Source: Telopea speciosissima (Eukaryota; Streptophyta; Magnoliopsida; Proteales; Proteaceae). From it: a DNA stretch of 64,000 bases. The notes beneath the pieces were generated by a model. That model saw only the letters and a list, made by a program, of their open reading frames with translations. It ran no database searches and was not told the DNA's origin. Below, one piece after another: positions 1-10,679 of the stretch. Made by a program: the position numbers and the translations under genes. Numbering within the stretch: the stretch's first letter is position 1; each line of letters starts with the position of its first letter. Location of the stretch: NCBI RefSeq assembly GCF_018873765.1, contig NC_057918.1, positions 59,894,871 through 59,958,870 on the forward strand. Direction: 5' to 3'.

Positions 1-293
1 CTGTTTTTGAAGAGGTGGAGCTTATGTCTCAAGTATTAGATGCAAAGGTTGCTAACACTGAAGACTCTATGGCAGGACATTCACAGTTGCTGCTGATTCA
101 AAAAACGAACACATAGAGTTTGTTATACCACCATGGTTCTTCGAAGAGAAAGCTCCACGCCTTGGAGATTTTATCCCCAATGTTCCTGCTTCACCGGAAT
201 TCTATTTGGGGATGGTCAAAGCTGCTGATCACATGTTGATTCCCCCTCATCACTACAAAATTCGAGGACGAATTTTTTCAAGTTGGGGAGAGT
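1..293 (+). mobile_element. 3' internal end of a Ty3/gypsy-like element, with polypurine tract
   Basis: An open reading stretch from about 106 to 313 ends in PPHHYKIRGRIFSS and runs straight into a purine-rich tract (TTGGGGAGAGT, about 283-293). An LTR-like start TGATGCAG follows at 294. The same layout (CGAGGACGAATT, a short gap, GGGAGAGT, TGATGCAG) recurs at 5356-5398, where two LTRs are clearly present, so I read this as the end of the internal region of a related element that begins outside the window. The protein piece matches no domain I can name. Lineage within Ty3/gypsy is not resolved. Confidence 0.5.
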
Positions 294-950
294 TGATGCA
301 GATTCATCACTAAATAGGGCTTGTTTCATTGGGAATAAATCTAGGGTTGAGTTACATACATGTTGGGCCTTTGATCCCATGGGTTTCTAATGTAATAGGC
401 CACTTTTATGGGCCTAAAATATGGGTATATAGGTTGCATACGGGATTAGCCCAATACTTAGTTTATTTTTAAGTTTTTTAATTGAACCAGTTCAAATTGG
501 TTGCATCCAATTGGTTCAATTTAAGTGATCATGTGACTTGATTAAGTGGTCATGTGACAACTTAATTGGTCATGTGATGTAAGTTAGGCTGGATTAGGAC
601 TCTATCAGTCCAGCCATGTTTTGAGTCTATTTCCTTTAGTATTCTAGTTTCCTAGTCAATTTAAGTTACCTAATAGGTTAGGGATAGGGTTAGGCCATTC
701 CTTTTTAGTGTCTAAGGCTATTTTTGAGTCTTCTATATAAGTTTGTAAGGGAGGCCAGCATTACATACGAATTTGATTAATAAAAATTAGCTTTATGTTT
801 GCTGTCATTGCTGCTGCTCTTTGCGAGTGTATATCCTTGTGGATCTCAAGGTGGTAAAGGATAGATGGACTCCTGCGACTCCTTGCATTGTGAAGATCGG
901 GAGGCTCTTTCAAATCATCAAGCTGCTGCCATTGTCCTGCAATACAGTGA
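294..950 (+). repeat. Probable 3' LTR (end not resolved)
   Basis: Starts with TGATGCAG directly after the polypurine tract. It contains a TATA-like TATATAAG at 734-741 and AATAAA at 779-784, the usual promoter/polyadenylation pairing of an LTR. No second copy lies in the window, so the right end is a guess; a CA about 947 is one option and the LTR could run further. Confidence 0.4.
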
Positions 951-1637
951 GTGTGAACCTGTTTTCTTATTTTAAACCTTCTTCTATCATCCTTCATCTT
1001 CCCTTAGACCTAATCCACAGTCCCCTCCATCCATCAAACCCTAATTCTCCATTAAACCTGCACTCCTACCTCCACTAGGACTCCCCCATAACTCTAGTTT
1101 TAGCCATCACTTTCGAACCCTACTTCCAGGAGTTCCAGCTTATATTCCCCACACCAATCCCCACATTCGACCTAAACCCTAGCCCTTAGTCTCCACTTTA
1201 TCCCCTCCATTCCTTCACTCCATTAAAACCCAAAACCTGCACCACAATTTTGTCCAGAACTACAGAATTTTAAAACCTTCCCAAATCCTATTATTTTTAT
1301 ACCATATTGACCCCCTAGACCTGCCCATTAATACCCTATAAACCCCTTTCCCAATATCCAACCCTAACCCTAACCCTAGGAATTGACCTAAATCCTAGTG
1401 CTGTCCATTCGAACCAGCAGCCCCTTTTGTTATTTGATCCTGTTGTTTGGCTCCTAGTAGGTCTCCTAGGACTACATTACTGGGTCTTAGCCCCTAAGCC
1501 AATTAAACTTGCAAGAAATCTTAAGGGAGACAACATAAACATGAGATTCAAGGCACAAAAGGAACCAGGCTGACAATAGACAAGATAACAGAAATGACGG
1601 TTAGAATGCAGGTCAGAACTTGAGAAAGGAAAATGAG
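951..1637. other. Unassigned AT/C-rich stretch
   Basis: No coding potential seen on either strand. Pyrimidine-rich, with three CCCTAA units at 1361-1378 that are too few to be a telomeric tract. It may be the rest of the preceding LTR or older intergenic DNA. Confidence 0.3.
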
Positions 1638-2823
1638 TGATGCGATCCCGGGACTGGAACGCTATATAGGTTCGCTTTGGGCCCACCCAAGTGTTAAATA
1701 ACTCAAATCAAAACACTAGTGGCAAAACAGTAAATATTTTGAATTTTTATAAGAGCAAAGGCAGAATGGTAAATAAATTGAAAGTTAAAATGGAGTGGCA
1801 CTATCGTAATTAAAGGGAGTAAAAGGATAATAAGTAAACTAGAGAAAAAATAGAACAAAGAATTAGAATTAAAGAAGAGGGAAGAATCTGGAATTTAGGA
1901 GCGAGTTAGAATAAAGTAGAAGCAAACTTAAAAAAACAGTTGTTTAATTGTAATTGATCAAAGTCAGACCCTTGGATGAAATTAAAAGAAAGAAGGTTTG
2001 GTGAGAGCCTCGTGCACTGGGTACACCCTTTCTTAAGGTTTCTTCTTCCTCTCGATAGGAAGAAGAAGGTGGAGAACAGGTTTTACTCAAATCGTTCCAG
2101 CAACAATAATACCCAATCAAATATTATGTGATTTCAGATTTATGATGCTAAGTCACTGATCCCTAAGTTCCAACTAGCATACATTCAGCTTAGAAATCTA
2201 AGAATCAATAAAAGAATTCTGAAACCAGGGAAGGCGTTAACTTTGTTTTCAGATTTAGTGTCAGGTTGATATCTCTGAGCGGAGAGGTCCTTGAAAGGAT
2301 GAAATTCTAGAATGCCAGTCGCCCAAGGAAGGGTAAACTATGCCCAAGAACTCAGGCTCAAAGGGACTCGTTTGAAGGTTCTGCAATCATGTTGTTGCAG
2401 GCCCAACAGTAATGGCGATATGAAATAACCCAACAGTAATAAACAAAATAATCAAGGAAATCAGAGAATAAACAATAGTGATTAAGAAGAAAAGGAAGAG
2501 AGAGTAAGGAGGCGTTAACCTGGAAGGAGGAAGAAGAACAGAGAGGAGGGATTGCAGAACCTGCACACCCGCAGTTCTTGGCAGTACACCCACAAAAGTT
2601 TCATTCAATAAAATACAGATCCCAATCGTGGGTTACATGCTGTTTTATAGAATAAAAGTCCTAATCCTACCTTGAAACTGAAATAGAGTTTGAATCTATT
2701 TTAGATTCAAAAACAAACTCTACTCTATCTCTAACTAAGACTATACCAAAAATAATAAAAAAGAAAAGTACAAATTTTAATTCCAACAAAAAAAAATGCT
2801 GACTCCTACGCATAACTGCATCA
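1638..2823 (-). repeat. 3' LTR of G1
   Basis: 1186 bp, TGATGC...GCATCA on the plus strand. Long stretches match the 5' LTR, e.g. 1638-1820 with 6588-6770 and 1850-2620 with 10870-11600. Small ORFs on its minus strand (about 2387-2608, and 11350-11598 in the other copy) translate similarly but look like chance LTR reading frames. Confidence 0.8.
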
Positions 2824-2824
2824 A

Positions 2825-3123
2825 TTCTATAGCAACAACTCAGCCTTATCCCAACTAAATGGGGTCAGCTACATGGATCCTTGCAAAGACAGAAAAATAA
2901 AATAAAAGTAAAAGGAAAGAGAACAACATCATCGACAAAAACTCAGCAATCCTACCTAAATGGGGTCGGCTACATGGATCGTAGCCCTCCAATCAGCTTT
3001 CTGAGGCCATACTTGTGACAAGGCCCAAAACTATGCACGACTATCCTCACTATTTCTCCTAGTATCATTAGGCCTGCCTCTAGCTCTTTTAGATCCTTCA
3101 ATCAATATCAACTCTCCTGGTCT
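2825..3123 (-). mobile_element. 5'-truncated RTE-clade LINE fragment with 12-bp target duplication
   Basis: A 299-bp insert flanked by identical 12-mers TAACTGCATCAA at 2813-2824 and 3124-3135. On the minus strand it begins with codons for KRARGRPND, resembling the basic end of plant RTE ORFs. It ends with tail text (GACCCCATTTAGTTGGGAT, then TTGTTG) familiar from plant RTE LINEs and Au-type SINEs. The tail block occurs twice (about 2845-2885 and 2945-2985). Short direct repeats and 5' truncation fit target-primed reverse transcription. A SINE sharing the same tail is the alternative. Confidence 0.65.
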
Positions 3124-3549
3124 TAACTGCATCAACTCCCCCGGTCTTAAAAGAACTCGACTCCGTCGAGTTAGGTCACGAACCCAAGATGTCGTTGTAA
3201 TTATCTCGACGTTGGGGTGGCATGTATCCCAAGGAAGATGATCAGAGCGTAACTCCAAGAGGAGGGAGAGTAGGTTGACGCATTATTAGAGGAGTACCCT
3301 ATCGCTGATGAGGCATATCTGATAAGGAGTGTCGCGTCATCAGGTATGTTTTGGCTCCCTGCTTTACCTTGATGGTAATCTATGCACCATCATAGAGAAT
3401 AACAACATGTCATTGCCAACTGCCAAGGTTACCCTAGAAGAATGTCATAGTGCGCTAATGGGATTACTAAGCAAGGCAAATGGTACAGTAATGACCCAAA
3501 CTGCAAATATACTCAAACTACTACAGTGGCCTCTTCTCAATCTGTAGGT

Positions 3550-3700
3550 CAAAAACCTTGCACATGAATCTTCTTGAAAAGCTGTTTCTGTGGAAGTTTG
3601 AGTGCTTGAACAAAATCAACAGAGATGAAATTGGCTTCTGCTCCAGTATCAACAACTATATGAACATCTATAGAACCAATACCATGCAAAAGAATACCCT
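3550..3700 (-). pseudogene. Retropepsin (aspartic protease) fragment of G1
   Basis: Minus-strand translation gives IDVHIVVDTGAEANFIS, with the DTGA motif of the retroviral-type aspartic protease encoded at about 3642-3653. An acidic gag-end stretch (DGLPLEEDDDPNDDLGG) lies upstream at about 3770-3840. The reading frame runs into a stop right after the domain and no polymerase follows, so this is a remnant of a gag-pro polyprotein. Confidence 0.7.
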
Positions 3701-3941
3701 TCTATCAGAAGAGAGGAGCTTTATAAACTAGTCTATTTGAGAATTATGTAAGACTAGCATAGTTCGCTTCAACTTCATCACCACCAAGATCATCATTGGG
3801 GTCATCATCTTCCTCAAGAGGAAGACCATCATTAATCTCCACATCCTCCTCATTCATATTAGCTGACAATTTAGCCAACTCTAATCAGATCTCAGTACTT
3901 AGCTCGTTGATATACTTCATAACTCATTGTTGATCTATCTC

Positions 3942-4317
3942 CTAAAGTCGACACCTCGAAGATAATTTGTGAAATTCTATCGTATAGGTATCCAAATCCT
4001 TATTGTTTTGCTGAAATTTTAGCAATTTGTGAAATAGCACCTTCTCATAATTAGGAGGAACAAATTTCTCATTCAAAATCTGCTTTATAACCTCACAATT
4101 AGTAACAAGTCCAAGTTGCTTGATAAGCCTCGAGTGTGGTACGTCATCCCACCATGAACATGCATACCAAACAATCTTGGTGAGGATGAGTTCACATTTT
4201 TTCTTGTCTGGAAAAGATTTATAAGCAAAAATCCTCTCAACCTTGGCAAGCAAATCAAGAAGTCTGTTGGCCCCTTTCACCATTGAACTCTAAAACTTCA
4301 ATCTTGATGCCATAATC
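3942..4317 (-). pseudogene. Ty3/gypsy gag core (capsid) fragment of G1
   Basis: The translation contains the plant retrotransposon gag pattern: IKIEVLEFNG, then LDLLAKVERIFAYKSFPDKKK, then ASWWDDV-like and LNEKFVPPNYE, then KLLKFQQNNKDLDTYTIEF. This is the capsid-like region that assembles particles. One frameshift separates the first 13 codons from the rest. Its N-terminal half lies at 6283-6548 beyond an inserted mini-element. Confidence 0.75.
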
Positions 4318-5245
4318 TGATGCAGATCAAAGCATGAAGAACAAGACAAAAACAGATTTCAAAAACAAAGTCACTGTTCATATGAACAGTACTCGAGGTG
4401 CTGTTCACGTGTTGTGGGTCCTAGCTTAGATCATGTGTGCCTCTATTCTAGAAGCCTTGGACAACAAGACACTCCAGGATTTGATGGGACAGCTCCTAAA
4501 AGATTGAAGACCAAGTTAGCTTCCTTTTTTTGACAAGGATCTAGTTTCCATTTTTGAGAATATTATTAGAAGAACCTTGGTGGGGACCACATGAGAATCC
4601 AAGCTTTGACAAGAAAGAGGATTGGCTGCTAGAAGACTTGAAGATCTAATTTTATTTTGTTACTATTCTCTTAGTAGTACTTAGTTACTAAATCTATTAG
4701 TTTCCATTTTGGTTATTCTTGCATGTGACTGAACTATAAAGCCTAGTAGATTCTAATTTGACTTACCTTCTATTTTAGTTAGGTTTTAGTAGTTTCTATT
4801 TTAGATTAGTTCCTATTTTAGAAGTTTCTATTTTTTCTAGTAAGCTTGCCTAAGCTATTAAACTATTAATAGGCCTCTCAATGTAATGAAGAAACACAAT
4901 TTTGAGAATAGAATTTTCTGGCCCAAGCTTGCCATCGAATTATGGGAGATGCTCCTTGTTTCAACAGTTGAGATAGATGTGGGTGAGAGATCCAGGATGA
5001 GATAGCCATTCCCCTACTCCCGTCTCTTCTTTATTTTCTTCTCCTTTTCCTATTCAACATACACTGTTGTGCTGTTTCTGTCTGCTATAAACTATTGTGA
5101 AGATACCCTTTGAAGACCAAATTCAATTCCCAATCATCTTCAAGGTTTGCCGTTGTTGCACACCATTAATAGATCCTTACCGTGTTGATCCTGGCTGCAA
5201 TCGATCTCTCACTGGTTTCTCCCTGGTTCGAGGTCGACTCTTGCA
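4318..5245 (+). repeat. 5' LTR of mini-element B
   Basis: Begins TGATGCAG, ends CTCTTGCA. Aligns with 5391-6280 over its whole length; the main differences are small indels and a few substitutions. It is followed five bases later by the primer binding site. Confidence 0.8.
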
Positions 5246-5390
5246 TTATTTGGTATCAAAGCCATTGAAGGACGGCAGACAGCGTTAATACTTACTGAAT
5301 CCTACTTCCTATTGAAGGTTGATTGTGCACATTTGATTTGACAACTCTACCAAACTCGAGGACGAATTATTTTTTCAAGATCGGGAGAGT

Positions 5391-6280
5391 TGATGCAGAT
5401 CAAAGCATGAAAAACAGGACAAAATCAGATTTCAAAAACAGTCACTGTTCACATGAACAGTGTTGTAGGTCCCAGCTTAGATCATGTGTGCCTCTATTCT
5501 AGAAGCCTTGGACAGCAGGACACTCTAGGATTGATGGGACAACTTCTAGAACATTGAAGACCAAGTTAGCTTCCTTTATTTGACAAGGATCTAGTTTCTA
5601 TTTTTGAGAGTATTATTAGAAGATCCTTGGTGGGGACCACATGAGAATCCAAGCTTTGACAAGAAAAACGATCGGCTGCTAGAAGACTTGAAGATCTGAT
5701 TTTATTTTGTTACTATTCTCTTAGTAGTATTTAGTTACTAAATCTATCAGTTTCTATTTTAGTTATTCTTGCATGTGGTTGAACTATAAAGCCTAGTAGT
5801 TTCTAATTTTAGTTACCTTCTATTTTCGTTAGGTTTTAGTAGTGTCTCTTTCCTAAGTTTCTATTTTAGATTAGTTCCTATTTTAGAAGTTTCTATTTTT
5901 TATTGTAAGCTTGCCTAAGCTATTAATAGGCCTCTCAGTGTAATGAAGAAATACAATTTTAAGAATAGAATTTTCTGGCCCAAGCTTGCCTTCGAATTAT
6001 GGGAGATCCTCCTTGTTTCAAGAGCTGAGATATTTGTGCGTGAGAGATCCAGACTGAGATAGCCATTCCCGTATCCCCTTCTCTTCTCTATCTTCTCTTC
6101 TTTATTTTCTTCTCCTTTTCCTGTTCAACAAACACTGCTGTGCTGTTTCTGTGACTGCAATAAACTATTGTGAAGAACTAAAGATAGCTGTTGCACACCA
6201 TTAATAGATCATTACCGTGTTGATCCTAGCTGCAATCAATCTCTCACTGGTTTCTCCCTGGTTCAAGGTCGACTCTCGCA
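5391..6280 (+). repeat. 3' LTR of mini-element B
   Basis: Begins TGATGCAG after the polypurine tract and ends CTCTCGCA, where the G1 gag sequence resumes on the minus strand. Confidence 0.8.
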
Positions 6281-6282
6281 TA

Positions 6283-6548
6283 ACATCTTGGGGTATAGCT
6301 AGAATAGGTTGCCTCTGAGGTGTATCTTCGATCCGTAAGGTATGAAACTGAGGAGCTGGTGTGGATGTTCCTGCTTCAACTTGTTTGTCGGTTCTCTTCA
6401 TAAAAGCAAGAATATCTTCCATAAACTTGTCAAGCTTGGCCTCATTCCTCTCAAGCCTAGCCTCAAGCTTAGCCTCAGTCTTTTGTTGATTCTCGGTCTG
6501 TTCTCGATATAATTTGTGCAACTCGGTGTTAGTGATGTGACCTATCAT
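6283..6548 (-). pseudogene. G1 gag, N-terminal part
   Basis: Starts 26 bp downstream of the G1 primer binding site. The translation MIGHITNTELHKLYREQ continues into a charged, probably coiled-coil stretch rich in E, K, A and R, then a proline-rich part ending ILAIPQDVM. At that point it runs into mini-element B. The match to gag rests on position and on the continuation at 4317, not on a recognisable motif in this half. Confidence 0.6.
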
Positions 6549-6573
6549 GGTTAATAACTGCCAAAAATTTCGG

Positions 6574-6587
6574 CTCTGATACCAATT
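6574..6587 (-). other. Primer binding site of G1
   Basis: On the minus strand TTGGTATCAGAGCC, complementary to the 3' end of initiator methionine tRNA. It lies immediately after the end of the interrupted 5' LTR (…GCATCA). Confidence 0.8.
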
Positions 6588-6764
6588 TGATGCGATCTTG
6601 GAGCTGGAAACCCTATATGAATTCGCAATGGTCCCGCCAAAGTGTTAAATAACTCATATCAAAACACCAGTGGCAAAACAATAAATATTTTGAAGTTTTA
6701 TAAGAGCAATGAAAGAATGATAAAAAAAAAATTGAAAGTTATAATGGAGTGGCACTATTATAAT
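6588..6764 (-). repeat. 5' LTR of G1, inner part
   Basis: Aligns with 1638-1815 of the other LTR. The alignment breaks at 6764 and resumes at 10835, which defines the copia-derived insertion between. Confidence 0.8.
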
Positions 6765-7095
6765 TGTTGAGTTTCCAAGGGTATTTTGGTCTTATTAGAG
6801 CCTGTTAAGGCTCCCTCCATTGTCAACAAAGAGAGCTTGCCTTCATTGTCAAAGCAAGCTCCCTCCATTGTCAACAAAAGAAGGTTGCCTTTATTGTCAA
6901 AGCTAGGTGGCAGCCTCCTCCATTGTCAAAGTTAGGTGAGAGTTTGGTGGGAGGTAGACTTTAATGTTATGTTTTTTTAAGAGCCTATATAAGGTGTACG
7001 AGAAATCTATTCTTCTCAACTCACTTCCTCTCTTATTTCTTCTCTCTTTTCCTTCATCTTCTCTAATCTGGTTGTAGGATCCTGGACTTCTAACA
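6765..7095 (+). repeat. Left LTR of copia element A
   Basis: 331 bp, TGTTGAGTTT…CTTCTAACA, with a TATA-like CCTATATAAGG near 6984. It contains several degenerate CATTGTCAAC/CATTGTCAAAG repeats in U3. It is followed directly by the iMet-type primer binding site. Confidence 0.8.
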
Positions 7096-7309
7096 TGGTA
7101 TTAGAGCGCATGTAATCAGATTTAGTTTTCTCCATCTCCCTACTGTTGATTTCCTTTTTCTTTCAAAACCTGTGGTGAGCAGCCACATATTGCTGCACCT
7201 ACTATGATGTAAGAGTTACTCCTTCATCAATGGAGTATTGTTGTTCTACCTACGTAATGATCTGCAATTGCTGATTTGAAGAACCTATGGAGCAAGAATC
7301 GATTTCCAC

Positions 7310-8207
7310 CATAGTTGTCAAGGCGCTAGGCGATCCAAATCGTTCGAGGTCCTCCCTAAGCACTTAGACACTTAGGCGGCCTAAATCGTGATTTAGTATT
7401 ATTTTTTTAATATATCGGTTATATGTGTAAAACAATCAAAACACACATTTGGTTTATGTTCTTGGAATTGATCATTTTCAGGTATACCTAGTCTTACATT
7501 TGGTTTATACTGTTCTTAGAAAATATGATGTTATCAATAAGTAATTAACTTGCTCTCGATTCATAGAAATGTTCTTGTTCTCTAAGAAATTTGATTGATC
7601 CAATGATTTTATTTTTACATGAGACTTTTTGTATTAGGTAGAGCACAAAACCAACTTTCCAACAAATCCAAGATTGCTTAAATCTGATTTATACTGAAGG
7701 AGTTATGTTCCAGTCAAACCTTATTTGGTGTGTGCAAATGCTGCCAAAATCGCTCTGAATGAAAAAAAAAAAAAATTTACATATCAAAACAAATGAAAAT
7801 TTTACCGCACTTTTGGTTTTTAGTAATGTTTTACCATATTAAGATTTATGGAATTTTTAGATTTGAGAAAAACCCCAGCATTAGAAAGTTGAAAATTTCA
7901 CCTACCGCCAAAAATCCACTTTTCGTTTTTGAGCTAGAGGGTTGACTTTTTTTCCTTTTGGAATTTGATTTTTTAACTATTTTTATTAGATTCAAATAGG
8001 GGGTATTTGCTTATATATGAATAATATCTTAAGTAAATGAAATATCAAAAACATTTAATTAAATGATATTTGGCATAAATAAGTGTCAGAACCTGGTTCG
8101 GTACCAATTAAACCAATGCAAGGCGCCCTACAATAAGGTGGCTGCCGCCTAGGCAGCTACAAAACCGCCTAGACGGCGGACGCCTAGGCGACGCTTTGAT
8201 AACTATG
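7310..8207. mobile_element. Non-autonomous DNA transposon (A2), 898 bp
   Basis: Terminal inverted repeats CATAGTTGTCAAGGCG and (reverse complement of the right end) CATAGTTATCAAAGCG. Subterminal regions are rich in GCCTAGGCG-like repeats. Flanks are ATTTCCAC (7302-7309) and ATTTCCAT (8208-8215), i.e. an 8-bp duplication with one mismatch; a 9-bp reading with the neighbouring G is also possible. Eight bases would suggest hAT, nine Mutator. No transposase is present. Its interior (about 7630-8060) is related in inverse orientation to 43970-44400. Confidence 0.7.
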
Positions 8208-8720
8208 ATTTCCATTCTTTCCTACAAAAAATCAATTTCAAGAGAAAACCCTACTAAAATCGATTTTGTCTCTGATGCTTGCTGGTTGCTGCTTTCTTTG
8301 GATCTGATATTTTTTATGGTGATTTATGTTGCTTCTCAGTAGATATTCAAGATCTATAGGTCTTCTGACCAGGTGATATCGATTTCTTGCTTCTCCCTCA
8401 AAACCTTGCAAAATCGATTTTTGGGTTTATGATTTGTTGTTGTTCTTCGATGTGTGAAGATTACTCTACTGCTGATTGTTAGTTTCAGTCTACTTTTACC
8501 TCTATATTGGCTTTCTATTTCCACTCGTATCGATACAATCATTACTAGACCAAGTTGTTTGGTTTTTTGAAAACCCTGAAGGGTTATCGATTTTATCTGT
8601 GGGAGCTGTTTTTCGCCCTCCTTGCTGCGTGGTTTGCAAGTTTTTTTGTGCTGCCTTGTGTGCATCTACTGTTGCTTATATTGATACTATAGTTGTTGTC
8701 CGTATTTTGGATTCACCTAT

Positions 8721-9036
8721 ATGGCTGAGACCAGTGAGACAAAGTGCTCTACCCCTACTACATACCATGTGAATGTTCAGATCACTTCCATTAAGCTTAA
8801 AGGGAACTTTAATTATCTGTTACGGGCTCAAGCTGTGAAAGTGTATATCATGGCCAAAGATAAGCTCCATTATATTACCTCTGGCCCTCCCGCTACTACT
8901 GATAAGGAATATGGTGCATGGATAAAAGACAATGCTATCATACTCATTTAGTTGTGGAACAGTATGGATTCAGACATAGTTGCTAATGTTATGTTCCACA
9001 CCACTGCTAAGGGTGTTTGGGATGACTTAAAGGAGA
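8721..9036 (+). pseudogene. Ty1/copia gag N-terminus of element A
   Basis: Translation MAETSETKCSTP… continues VQITSIKLKGNFNYLLRAQ, the 'KLxGxNYxxW' region of plant copia gag. After a TAG at 8949-8951 it goes on with LWNSMDSDIVANVMF, TAKGVWDDLKEK. The expected W after the NY pair is L here. The frame ends where the inverted LTR begins, so gag is cut after about 105 codons and no protease, integrase or RT follows. Confidence 0.7.
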
Positions 9037-9141
9037 AGAGAAGAAGAAAGTTGAAAAGAAGAGAGTTGAGAAGAATAGATTTCTTGTATTGAGCTCTAAG
9101 GCTCTTACACCTTATATAGTCTCTCAAAAAACCATAACATT
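9037..9141 (-). repeat. Right (inverted) LTR of element A, R-side part
   Basis: On the minus strand it reads TTATGGTTTTTTGAGAG, CTATATAAGGTG, then AAATCTATTCTTCTCAAC, matching 6965-7025 of the left LTR. An extra block of about 20 bases is present, and the match stops about 60 bases before the expected LTR end, joined to gag. Confidence 0.7.
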
Positions 9142-9463
9142 TGTTACAAACCCTAAAAAGAAAAGGAAAACCCAGAGAAGAAACAATAGAAGAAGAAGAG
9201 ATGGGGAAGAAAAGAAGAGAACTCGATGCATTGAGTTCTTCTCCCACAGTTTGTATTTATAATAATAACCAATTACATCAAAATAGGAAACTCATTCCTT
9301 GACAACCAAGAAACTAAAAATAATAAGAAACTAACCCTAACTAGGAAACTAACATAAAATGGAGGAAACAAATTAAGAAACCAAGATAGGGACAATCCTC
9401 CTATTCATGGTAAATTACCCAAACTACCCTTGTACCCCCACGGCACAAGGACCCATTCTCAAC
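9142..9463 (-). repeat. 3' LTR of A1
   Basis: 322 bp; on the minus strand TGTTGAGAATGGG…TTTGTAACA, with TATAAATACAAAC as probable promoter box. The part from 9197 to 9463 matches 10433-10679 closely. Confidence 0.8.
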
Positions 9464-9597
9464 ACTCCCCCTCAAGCTGGAGTACACATCAAATAGCAAA
9501 AAGAAATCTCCAGCTAAAAACAAAAGCACAAGGTAACAATTGTAGCACCACCTAGCAACACATTACCAACTCAAGCACAATAGCCACTATTAAGGAT

Positions 9598-9873
9598 GTC
9601 GATTAGAATTAGTAGTCTGGGGATGTTTGGTCTGATTTATATCTTATTTATGTTTCTAGTTTATTTTCTGTACTAAGGGTAGTTTGGGTATTTACTCTTG
9701 TAATGTGGTTAAGTCATTATAAATAATATTGCCTCTCCTCACGATTCAACTAATTAGAATCATGAGGGAGGTTCCCTTGCTCTCCCAATCGATCTCTCTT
9801 CTCCATCTTCCTCTTCTCTTCTCCTTCTCCTTCTCCATCTTCTCCCCTCTTCTTCTCTACTGATTACAATTGC
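9598..9873. other. LTR-like pyrimidine-rich segment inside A1
   Basis: Begins TGTCGATTAGAATTAG and ends near ACAATTGCA, with a long CTT/CTC-rich stretch at 9777-9860. It could be a nested solo LTR, but no target duplication is visible and the assignment is weak. Confidence 0.25.
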
Positions 9874-10196
9874 AGGTCTGCACTGTTTCAGCCACCAATC
9901 AGTAACAATAAGTAAAAGAAACCGTGTCGAATAGAACCAAACAACAAGCAACAATAATAAGCGGTAGAGAACCCCAACCACGTTCTAAGATCATATAACA
10001 GCAATAGCAACATCACAGGTAGTAGATAGACATCTTCCCAAAGAAGACAAGGAAAAGTGCAGCTTCAACAGCTACATCACGAGAAGAATCTCGCAACTCT
10101 CTCAGAGGCACCATTTCTCAAAAGGCTACTGTCTCAGAGGTACTACTGCGGTACTTGTACATCAACTTGGTGCTTGTAGAATGCGGACCCAATTCA

Positions 10197-10314
10197 CAAA
10201 GACAGCATCCGATTGCTGACCGACCAATCAAAGACAGCATATGGTTGTTGACCGACCACACAAAGACAGCATATGGTTGCTGACCGACCACACAAAGATA
10301 GCATATGGTTGTGG
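10197..10314. repeat. 32-bp tandem repeat, about 3.7 copies
   Basis: Units start at 10197, 10229, 10261 and 10293, each beginning CAAAGACAGCATAT and containing GACCGACCA. It lies in the internal part of A1. Confidence 0.8.
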
Positions 10315-10426
10315 ATACGAGAAGATGACACAAATAGATAAAATAATCTTCAAGAATGAGTGACTGAAGCAAACAAGTCTTCAATCATGTAGAAACATCA
10401 TGTTGATGGCCAGATAAAACAGACAT

Positions 10427-10679
10427 TTCCAAATAGAAGAAGAAAAGAAGAGAACTCGATGCACTGAGTTCCTCTCCCACAGTTTGTATTTATAATAATA
10501 ACCCATTACATCAAAATAGGAAACTCATTCCTTGACAACCAAGAAACTAACCCTACTAGGAAACTAACATAACACGGAGGAAACAAACTAAGAAACCAAG
10601 ATAGGGACAATCCTCCTATTCATGATAAATTACCCAAACTACCCTTGTACCCCCACGGCACAAGAGCCCATACTTAACA
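10427..10679 (-). repeat. Shortened 5' LTR of A1
   Basis: Starts (minus strand) TGTTAAGTATGGGC at 10679 and follows the 3' LTR until about 10433. It then diverges, so the last 60 or so bases and the primer binding site are lost. Confidence 0.75.

Larger units (their letters stand above)
4318..6280 (+). mobile_element. Two-LTR Ty3-type mini-element (B) inserted in G1 gag
   Basis: Two direct LTRs (4318-5245, 928 bp; 5391-6280, 890 bp) flank an internal segment of only 145 bp. The segment keeps a primer binding site (TGGTATCAAAGCC, 5251-5263) and a polypurine tract (ATCGGGAGAGT, 5380-5390) but no coding capacity. It splits the gag frame of G1. Flanks are TAATC (4313-4317) and TAACA (6281-6285), 3 of 5 matching. 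The internal segment still carries the pol-end text CGAGGACGAATT, also seen at 271-282, so this is best read as a deletion derivative of a larger element. Movement would depend on proteins supplied by another element. Confidence 0.8.
9142..10679 (-). mobile_element. Small copia-type element (A1) inserted in the inverted LTR
   Basis: Flanked by perfect pentamers ACATT at 9137-9141 and 10680-10684. It has two LTR copies in minus orientation: 3' LTR 9142-9463 and a shortened 5' LTR about 10427-10679. The classic copia polypurine tract AGCTTGAGGGGGAG (minus strand, 9464-9477) lies before the 3' LTR. The internal part is under 1 kb, has no recognisable protein domain, and no primer binding site is seen next to the shortened 5' LTR. 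Confidence 0.8.

Noticed and set aside
1361-1380. CCCTAA repeats resembling a telomere
   Set aside because: Only three units inside C-rich repeat DNA; too short for an interstitial telomere tract.
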